From contig JAMWFC010000122.1 in NCBI GenBank assembly GCA_027475525.1, forward strand, positions 434,001 through 498,000: 64,000 bases of DNA, written 5' to 3'. The stretch comes from Macrolepiota albuminosa. Its lineage: Eukaryota > Basidiomycota > Agaricomycetes > Agaricales > Agaricaceae. The notes below the pieces were generated by a model. It searched no databases, had not been told where the DNA came from, and was given only the letters and a program-made list of their open reading frames with translations. Positions 56,124 to 64,000 of this stretch are shown here, piece by piece. Made by a program: the position numbers and the translations under genes. The first letter of the stretch is position 1; each line of letters begins with the position of its first letter.

Positions 56124-56657
56124 TCAGCATAAAGGCGAGTGCTGAAGGTGGCAAGTGTTTTCGGAGGCCTCTGCGTGCCAGTTCTCTGTTCTCATCCACA
56201 ACTCTCTCCCCTACTGCAAGCTGATTTCGGCATGGCACCAGAGTCTGGCAGATGCCATGGTGCAATCAGTATAGCACACAGTCTCAGACATTTTGGCAGT
56301 TCTTCCTTTTATCTTCCACCTTCCCCCTTTGTCCGCCCAGATGAGTGCATTGGCGCTCTCTCACCTTGCCTTTTCTCACTGCATCCATGCTCATCTTTCA
56401 GTTACTGTATTATAGTCTTTTCTGCTTTTATTGTCATCTCTTCTACTATTTATTGGTGAGACTTCCTGTTCATAACCACCCAGTGAGCTGAGCTCATCTC
56501 TCACCTTAGATATTTTGTCACTATAAAAGCCTTTCTGCATTAGCAGTACCACAAGACAAAATATCTAAAGTAAGTATGTGATGGAAAGGTCACGTTGGTC
56601 TTTTACTCACAATTTGCACTAGTATTTTATTACTGTATTCTATTCTTGTTTTGTCAA
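56124..56657 (+). repeat. A1 direct repeat of the Ngaro-like element
   Basis: 534 bp, similar to A2 (61,279-61,812) with scattered transitions. It ends ...TTCTATTCTTGTTTTGTC. A TATAAAA box lies near 56,523. Confidence 0.9.
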
Positions 56658-56878
56658 AATCTTACTCGCTATACTTGTCATCATCATCTTATTTATCTAT
56701 AAGCTTTGATGATGCCCCAATCTGTTGTTGTGAAACCTGTAGTCAACAAACTCATGCTCTATCCAAGTCTCATACTCACTTTGAAGACTGTTCTCTTGAA
56801 TCAATCTGAGAGAAGTCAGATATTACTCAGAAGCTTGTTGATGAGACCGTTGAAGGTGCACAAAGTTTCACTGACCTT

Positions 56879-58072
56879 GTGCTTTCTCTTCAAAGGTCAG
56901 AGTTTAGACCAGACAAGGCACAGGATTATATCAAAGCAGCTAAACAGCGTCTCAAAATTTGTCAAGCCAAAGCCCGAGCAGAACCAATTCTCTTGCATTC
57001 TTGCTTCTTGTCTGCTCTTTTGGTTACAGCTGATCCACCAGAACCTAAGCAAAGTGCAACTCTTCCTGACTATAATTCTGGCTTCCCCTCTGCCTCATCT
57101 CATGCCCAGGCCATTGAGTCAGCAGCTTGGGCTGCTTTATTCAATCAGGTGGATCCTTCTGAGAAGGAAACTGAGTTCAATACTTCCTCCCAGTCTGTCG
57201 GCATTCTTGGAGCAGAGCTGCAAAGCAAGGAGAGCCCAGAATCTACTGTCATACCTTCCTCCTTGTTGGCCATCGCACCTCACCTTGCTTGCTTCCATGA
57301 AGAAGTTTCTTTCAACCCACATATATCAAAAACATGGGAGCTTTGTCAGGAATACAGCAAAGAAAGAGTCGTCAACTTCCTTGTCAATCTTGCTCAGCTT
57401 AAGAAATTTAAGAATCCAATTTCCAGGTCTATCTGGCAGCTTATCATTCTTGACCATTACATCAATTTTGAAAAACTTTATGTGATGCTGAAAAAAGGCT
57501 ACGATCACAATGACAAGCCCAGAGATTTTGCTGGTGGTTTTTCTATCATCAGGAAAGATCATGCCACTGCACATCATCTAGTTTTGTCAGAGTCCGATTG
57601 GACTCAGACTTATGATACGTGGATGGATGGTGTTGTTGCTTTTTATCTGCATTGCAAAGCAGAGTTGGCTTCGTACCAGAGCAGAATTGTTGATTTTTTC
57701 TGTTCATCTCCTGGTGCCACCTCAATGGCAATCTATTTTGATGCAGCCACACAAGACAGATATGCTTGTAATCCATTCAGGCTTAATGATCAGAACAAAC
57801 TTCACAGCCCACTTCTCTCTCAACTTATTGGTGTTTTGGCTTTAGCATCGCACTTATTGAGTGAAGTTAAAAGAGCTGCTAGTGTTTGTTTTACCTCAAA
57901 CAAAAGGCAGGCGACAACAGTCTGCCAGAACTGGAACCTGGGCTACTGCCATGTTGAACTGTGTGCAAACAATCTCCAGCACAGTGTTTGCTGTGAGTGT
58001 GGCAACAAACATAGAGCTAAAGACAACGAGGACTGTTTATCCAAACTTACAGCAAGACGTCAATCTCATTGA
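56879..58072 (+). CDS. Gag-like ORF of the Ngaro-like element
   Basis: 397 residues from the first open start. Coding similarity extends upstream across a TGA (DITQKLVDETVEGAQSF), so the true N-terminus is probably earlier. No enzymatic motif. The C-terminus is a Cys/His cluster (CQNWNLGYCHVELCANNLQH, then CCECGNKHRAKDNEDC), as in gag-like proteins of DIRS-group elements that bind nucleic acid. The next frame (RT) begins by overlap near 58,020. Confidence 0.75.
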   Translation: MLSLQRSEFRPDKAQDYIKAAKQRLKICQAKARAEPILLHSCFLSALLVTADPPEPKQSATLPDYNSGFPSASSHAQAIESAAWAALFNQVDPSEKETEFNTSSQSVGILGAELQSKESPESTVIPSSLLAIAPHLACFHEEVSFNPHISKTWELCQEYSKERVVNFLVNLAQLKKFKNPISRSIWQLIILDHYINFEKLYVMLKKGYDHNDKPRDFAGGFSIIRKDHATAHHLVLSESDWTQTYDTWMDGVVAFYLHCKAELASYQSRIVDFFCSSPGATSMAIYFDAATQDRYACNPFRLNDQNKLHSPLLSQLIGVLALASHLLSEVKRAASVCFTSNKRQATTVCQNWNLGYCHVELCANNLQHSVCCECGNKHRAKDNEDCLSKLTARRQSH

Positions 58073-59925
58073 GCAATGGGAGGACTTGATGTGTAGAGTT
58101 GAGGAAGCTTTAAATTATGGGCCCAGGTCTCTCAGCTCTGCTAGGAAACACCCTCACAAATCATCCTTCTTAACTGCTCCCCGTTTTTGCAGAGGCTTTG
58201 TTTGGAACAGCTCCTCCATTGTTTCTTCTATGTCACTATCAGCAAGAGATACTGAAACTGCAGCGCCACTTCTACCACCTCCATCTCATTTGACCTCAGA
58301 TCCAATAATACAGAAAACTCTCACTGCTATGAAGAACTATGTCTGAGTCAAAACACCTTTTCATGTAGATGCTTTTAAAGCAATGCTCTGGGATCATCTG
58401 AATAAACCTTTTGTTGCTTCGGTCATGAGAGGACTTAGAAAAGGCTTTTGGCCTTTTGATGATGGCAACTGGGGCCCTTTAGATGCAGACCCTCTCAACA
58501 ACTACTCAATGGAAGACATGGACCTTGACATGATCCGTGACTTCAGAGATAAGGAAGTCAATGCCAAACAATGGTCTGATCCAATCAACATCAATCACCT
58601 TCTACCAGGTATGAAATCATCACTGCTGTTTGTAGTATGGCAGAAAGGAAAACCCAGAGTGGTAATGGACCACACCCGCTTCAGGTCTAAACAGCAACAT
58701 ATCTAAAAATGAGGCAAAAGTCACGTACAATGACATGAAAACCTTCAGTCAAGTCTTATACAATGCAAAACATCAAAATCCTTCTACCACCTTAGTTACC
58801 TGGAAGTCTGATGTATCTAGTGCTTTTTTTAATCTACCTGCTCACCCTTTGTGGCAGTTGAGGCAGCTTGTCAAGGTTGATGGTGTGTGGCACATTGTAT
58901 ATTGGCTTGTTTTTGGCAATCACGCTTCATCTTGATGCTGGTGTGCTGTTGCAGGCCTCATATGCTGGATAGCCATTACCAAATTGGATATGCCTGATCT
59001 GCATGATTTCATGGATGATTTTTTTTCTTGGGATTGTGCCTCAGATATGATGATGTTTAAAGGCAGACTTAGGCCAAAACATCAGGCCCAACTTCTTATT
59101 CTCTGGGATCACATTGTCTGCCTGTGGAATGAAAGAAAGCAAGAATTTGAAGAATGCCTGAAAATTATAGGCTTCTGGGTTGACATTAATCATGGCACAA
59201 TATCTCTCACTGATGATTCTGTAAAAGATATCATCATAAAGATCAAGGACTTTATAAGTACACCTAACCATCGCCCCCCCCCTTGCGGTCCTGGCAACGT
59301 CTCGCAGGCCATCTTAACTAGTTGCTCAATGTTCTTCTGTGGGGTCATCCAGTATTATCATCACTATATTGCAAGATTGCTTCCAAATCAACAATGCACA
59401 CTGGTGTTTTCCTCAACCATGAAATAACAGATGACATGAATTGGCTTCTAAAAGTCCTTCCTTCAGCTGTAGGTATAAGATTTCTTGAGGCAACTCATTG
59501 AGATGACTCCTCAGCGGATTTTGTCCTCTGGACTGATGCCAGTTTAAAATTGGCCATTGCTTTTGTCTACACAGGATCCAGGTTTGTTTATCAACCTGAT
59601 CTGACGAGCCTGAAGGTAGATATCTTCTTTTTTGAGCTGCTGGCCATCCTTTCTAGCATTTATCACGTGGCTTTCTTCAACCATCTCCCAAAAAGGCTTT
59701 TGATATTCACAGATAGTCTGGACTTGGTAGCAGTTTTCAATTCTCTAGGAGCAGCTGAAGATGCGCATAATTCAGTGATCAAAGCTGTGGCTGGAATTAT
59801 TATTCAAACTGGGATAGACTTGCATGTTTGTCACATAGCAGGTAAGAACAACACATGAGCTGATCTTCTTTCCCAACTTCTTTTTGACAACTTTTATCAT
59901 CAATTTTCTGCTCATCACATCTACA
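58020..59925 (+). pseudogene. Reverse transcriptase and RNase H of the Ngaro-like element
   Basis: A leader with NKPFVASVMRGLRKGFWPFDDGNW (near 58,404), which is typical of DIRS-group polyproteins, is followed by RT blocks KSDVSSAFFNLPAHPLWQLRQ (near 58,805) and FMDDFFSWD (near 59,009, catalytic aspartates kept). RNase H follows with VLWTDASLKLAIAF (near 59,524), IFTDSLDLVAVFNS (near 59,706) and HIAGKNNTXADLLSQ (near 59,834). The coding is split over three frames with stops between blocks. Confidence 0.85.
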
Positions 59926-59959
59926 ACTTCAAGGCTCCTAGAGACTTGCTCATGGCACG

Positions 59960-60990
59960 ATGGAGCAAGTCATTTTGAACGTTCTTGGCAAGTCGTCTCG
60001 AAAAACAGCTTGCCAACCAATGTCCAATGCAGATCTTGATGTGTGGACCCTGCATGTACAATCACAATCTATCAAAAAGTCAATAGCCTCTTGCTATTCT
60101 ACAGGAGTGCAAGACTACATTAACTTCTGTTCTTCCCACAACCTTCCTATTGATCCCACGCCTCAGACATTGTCAAAATATATTGCATTTACTTCTAGAT
60201 ATATTGCATTGGGTCCAAAATACCTTTCCAGTGTTGGTCACTTTCTATATAACATCTACCCAGACTTCGACACTAACAAAGTGCACCTCCTCGTTAAAGC
60301 TGCAATCAGGGGATCAAAGAAGATTTGCACTGACCCAATTCACTGCAAGTTCCCTTTATGTCTATCACATCTCAAAAGATTTGTTACACAAGCACAACTC
60401 TCAAAAAATTTTGATGACCTGCTGTTTGCCACACTAATGTCCTGTGTTTTATGCATGCCATCATTCTGGCAAACTCATCATCAAATCAAAAGCTTTACTG
60501 GACTGGAGAAAGATAATCAAGCATTCTTCTTTGCGTTTCTTGCACGGTTTTGCTTCTTATGATCTTCCTTACCACAAAACTGACTGTTTCTTCATGGGCT
60601 CCCAAGTCCTGTTTGCCCATTACAAGGTGGCGGATCCAGTGGCCCTCCTTTGCAAATACATGACTTGCCACAATGTGATACATGGCACCAAGTTTGCTCT
60701 TTTTCTATGCCATGACGGCTCCATTCCCATGAGGGCTTAGTTTGATTCGAAGCTTTCTTCATTTCTCAGCAGGACATATGGAGGCCACTCTTCCAGGGCC
60801 AGAGGTGCAACATATTATGCATTTTTAGGGCTCTCAAAGAATATCATCATGGCTATCAGACATTGGACTTCACAAGCATGAAAGTCATACATTAGAGACA
60901 ATCCTTCAGTGGACGCCGCTCTCCAATTAGCTTCGTTAAATTGTCATCATTGCTCACTAACAATTCATGACCATGACAATCTCTGCTCTA
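59960..60990 (+). pseudogene. Tyrosine recombinase of the Ngaro-like element
   Basis: The N-terminal SAM-like domain is readable (YSTGVQDYINFCSSHNLPID; LSKYIAFTSRYIALGPKYLS). The catalytic domain includes YGGHSSRARGATYYAFLGL near 60,777 with the HxxR motif kept, and HWTSQA-stop-KSYI near 60,870, where the conserved Trp codon is TGA just before the candidate catalytic Tyr. The first catalytic Arg appears to be Cys (VLCMPSFW near 60,445), which fits CGC to TGC. A TAG at 60,738 lies where Trp is expected. This is phage-integrase-type chemistry for insertion of circular DNA. Confidence 0.8.
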
Positions 60991-61149
60991 TTCACAAACA
61001 TCACCACTGTCAGCAATGATGGCCTGATTTCGATTTCATTAAATCTTGTCTCTACTTGAAATCATTCATGCATTCAAAAAGAACTTTGTTTATTTCAACA
61101 TCTTTTTTCCTTTGGCTCAGCTCTCGCACCATCTCATCACCACTGCCAC

Positions 61150-61278
61150 CCCACCTCTCACCTCTTCAGCCTCTTTATAGCTAGCTGTCGCTTATTACCT
61201 CCAGTCATCAATACATGTTGGTCATGCATATGCATGACTGGTCTGGCGCTATCTCTATGTGAACTTTAACTGCAGAGG
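61150..61278 (+). repeat. B1 direct repeat of the Ngaro-like element, with palindrome
   Basis: It matches B2 from about the TAGCTAGCTGT core to CTGCAGAG. It contains the perfect 18-bp palindrome GTCATGCATATGCATGAC near 61,223-61,240. Confidence 0.85.
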
Positions 61279-61812
61279 TCAGCGTAAAGGCAAGTGCCAA
61301 AGGTGGCGAGCATTTTTGGAGGCCTCTACATGCCAGTTCTCTGTTCTCACCTGCAACTCTCTCCCCTACTGCAAGTCAATTTTGGCACAGCGCCAGAGTC
61401 TGGCAGATGCCATGGTGTGATCAGTATGGCGTGCAGTCTCAGACATTTTGGCAGTTCTTCCTTTCATCTTCCACCTTCCCCCTTTTTCCACCCAGGTGAG
61501 TGCATTGGCGCTCTCTCACCTTGCCTTTTCTTACTGCATCCATGCTCATCTTTCAGTTACTGTATTATAGTCTTTTCTGCTTTTACTGTCATCTCTTCTA
61601 CTATTTATCAGTGAGACTTCCCATTCATGACCACCCGGTGAGCTGGGCTCACCTCTCACTTTAGATATTTCATCACTATAAAAGCCTTTCTGCATTAGCA
61701 GTACCATGAGACAAAATATCTAAAGTAAGTATGTGATGGAAAGGTCGCATTGGTCTTTCACTCACAATTTGCACTAGTATTTTATTACTGTATTCTATTC
61801 TCGTTTTGTCAA
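61279..61812 (+). repeat. A2 direct repeat of the Ngaro-like element
   Basis: 534 bp, second copy of A1, placed between B1 and B2. Confidence 0.9.
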
Positions 61813-61943
61813 CCCTCCCTCCTCACCCTGTATATACTTGTATTAGCTAGCTGTAGCTTATCACCTCCAGTTGTCAATACATGTTGGTCACATATGCGTG
61901 TGACTGGTCTGGCACTATCTCTATGTGAACCTTAACTGCAGAG
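61813..61943 (+). repeat. B2 direct repeat of the Ngaro-like element
   Basis: Second copy of B1, ending CTTAACTGCAGAG. Here the palindrome has decayed to GTCACATATGCGTGTGAC. The element ends here. Confidence 0.85.
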
Positions 61944-64000
61944 GAATTTCACAAAAGTGATTTGATATTATGTCAGCATTTGATTGAATAACTATTGAGA
62001 AAGTACATAGCAAATATATATATATTTACTTGTTGTTATGCCATTTTATAAAAGGCTAGCCAATAGGAAAAAATGGTTTATCTCTGTAAAAGTAAAAATG
62101 AGACAAAGTTTTAGTATGTTGAAACAATTTATAGTGCCAATACATGTCAATTTGATCTTATATATAACTATTGTATTTCTCATATAGGAATATACATATA
62201 TAAGCCTGCAACTCTTTTTCTTCTGATGTGCTTTCCACTTTTTTTATATCTTTTAGTTGTTGCTACTTCTGTTATCTGTTTCTTTTTGATGGTTTTTTAT
62301 ACTGGCTATGTTATAGCTAGCTCACTCTTACAAGATGTTATTTGAATGAACTGGTACTAGCATTTTATGTTGCTATGAACTTGCTCAACAGACACCTGCT
62401 AAAGCAAACACCATCACAGTATCTCAACTTGGTATTTATAACTCACTTTAAGCTAGAATGCTCTGATAGATAAAATTCTGCTTATTAATACAGTACAGAG
62501 AGAACTTCAGACTGTTTAAAAATAAAATGTTTCTGCATGAACTTTTATAGAAAATATGCTGTGTTATTCAAACATTGATAGGAAGAAATACAACACATTA
62601 AATTTATAAACCAATCAATATATTGATTTATCATTAAAACATGTCTTTAACAAGAACTCATTCATTTATACAACAACTATATGCTGTTGATGTATCTTCT
62701 CAATATCTCTCTATATACATCTACACTTGTTATTCCATTCACATAACATCATGACTGCATTTCCCATTGCTAGTATTTAGTGTTGGTGCTTCTGCATGTC
62801 TACCATATTATTATGTGGCAGACTGATAAGAAGAATAGTAGACATTGCATTAGCTATAGTCACCAGTCAGTACTTCAATATATTGATGCATGCTAACATT
62901 GCCAATCTAGTGTTCTGATGAGTTTTTATAGATATTTTAGTGTGTAATAGACAGTTTTATAACATCAAATTTATATATTACTGTCAGTGCTTATGCTCAT
63001 AGAGACCAGAATGATGAACATCTCACAATCAAGAAATTTAACTGAGACAGTCAACTTGTTGCAGCTTTTTACCTATACTCAAGCAACAATGAGCAATACT
63101 TAGATGAAGCATTCACTTATTCATATTCTGGTGCATTGTACAGCTGGATGGCTTGGTATATATCAGTAATACTATAAGCAGACAAGAGAGTCCAACCTCA
63201 CTTGACCCACTAAATTGGAACACAATATAATTCATGGAAGAAACTAAGAAAGAACTAGACTACTTCTACCAGCTTCTATATATATGTGTTCTTTGTACTA
63301 TAATTAAAGTTCTTCTTTTCCTCAATTAAAGCCTCTATTCTCCAATCAGTGCTCTTCATCATCTTGATCCTCTTGATCTCATCATAGTAGTAAGTGGTAT
63401 GCTTACAAACATACATTATTTCAATTCATATAACTCCTCATCATGTTTTCAACAATGCTTTGAGAGAGATCATGAGTATTCCATTTTCTGATATTTCATC
63501 ATTATGCAGGCACATTACAAACTCACATGAGTGGATTGTATATATTTTATCTGTATTTTATATATAAGTTGGTTTCATATTAATGCTTATTAGGCCTTAT
63601 AATTTTTACAGATAATTTGCATATTTAATTGTAGTATCAACACATTGTATCATCTATCAACATACCATATTTAAAAACCGGTATAATAAAATTAACGGCT
63701 TAGTGACGAGGGAGATCTCGGTCATGCCATGCTAGCAACGGCCCATACAAGCAAGTATTGTTACGCTGAGAAACAGTGCGTGTGTATGTGTCCTTAAAAT
63801 TTCCTGCTGTCGTGGTCTTGTCTAAATTTTCACAAACAAATCGGTGGAATTTAATACTGAATATGATTATTACCATGTAAAAGGACGAGACAAAACGATT
63901 TCAATGAAAGTACACATCAATACGGATAGTGATTGGATTAGCACATTGGCTTCAAGAATTCCAAATCTATTTCCATATGATGTACACAAAAAACATTGTG
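61944..64000. other. AT-rich non-coding region
   Basis: No ORF with a motif, RNA gene or repeat that I can support. Local TA-rich runs (near 62,012-62,024 and 63,538-63,560) and a somewhat more GC-rich patch at 63,695-63,780 of unknown nature are present. Confidence 0.5.

Larger units (their letters stand above)
56124..61943 (+). mobile_element. Ngaro/DIRS-like tyrosine-recombinase retroelement
   Basis: The ends are not LTRs but split direct repeats. A1 is 56,124-56,657 and A2 is 61,279-61,812 (both 534 bp). B1 is about 61,150-61,278 and B2 about 61,813-61,943. The order A1-ORFs-B1-A2-B2 is the signature of Ngaro/PAT-type elements. Inside are a cysteine-rich gag-like ORF, RT plus RNase H, and a tyrosine recombinase. 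No integrase, LTR or target-site duplication is seen, as expected for recombinase-mediated insertion of a circular intermediate. Stops in RT and recombinase show that this copy is dead. Confidence 0.88.

Noticed and set aside
63695..63780. GC-richer patch that might be a tRNA or small RNA gene
   Set aside because: I could not fold a cloverleaf or find A/B box promoter motifs with confidence.

Overview
The window reads as a repeat-dense stretch of a filamentous basidiomycete genome, most likely an Agaricomycete. The reasons are short spliceosomal introns of about 45-75 nt, Ty3/gypsy elements with and without a chromodomain, a Tad-like LINE with RNase H, Tc1/mariner elements and a Ngaro/DIRS-like tyrosine-recombinase retroelement. 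I saw no rRNA, tRNA, CRISPR array, bacterial operon or clearly intact housekeeping gene. The species cannot be named from sequence alone.

Left part (1 to about 19 kb): AT-rich, gene-poor DNA with decayed multi-exon genes of unknown function. Genes A (775-6437) and B (6970-9791) are on the minus strand, gene C (about 11.1-12.33 kb) is on the plus strand, and a minus-strand remnant lies at 17.4-18.7 kb. A decayed plus-strand gene at 14.57-16.42 kb is homologous to a gene carried by a GC-rich retroelement further right. A 69-bp minisatellite and a 61-bp tandem repeat follow at 19.2-20.1 kb.

Middle part (20.5-54 kb): a nest of mobile elements. A Tc1-like element (20.5-23.4 kb) carries a solo LTR. 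Beside it lies a minus-strand LINE, split by gypsy element 1 (25,669-53,254, 174/181-bp LTRs, perfect TSD TGTCC). Element 1 is split by chromovirus element 2 (29,662-50,053, minus strand, GC-rich, decayed). Element 2 is split by gypsy element 3 (38,386-49,113, 977-bp near-identical LTRs, intact coding capacity). Element 3 encodes gag, protease and pol in three frames, each stepping -1 at a TTTTGAG overlap. Elements 2 and 3 both carry an extra antisense gene between pol and the 3' LTR. In element 3 it is a multi-intron gene. In element 2 it encodes an eight-cysteine protein.

Right part (54-64 kb): an internally deleted Tc1-like element with 222-bp TIRs (54,649-56,042), then a Ngaro-like element (56,124-61,943) with split direct repeats A1-ORFs-B1-A2-B2 and a tyrosine recombinase, then about 2 kb of AT-rich DNA with no gene I can support.

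Two window-wide signals stand out. Six tandem duplications share a period of exactly 77 bp at unrelated loci, which suggests an assembly artefact. The older elements are inactivated mainly by C:G to T:A transitions, often at CpG, including at catalytic residues of the protease and reverse transcriptase.
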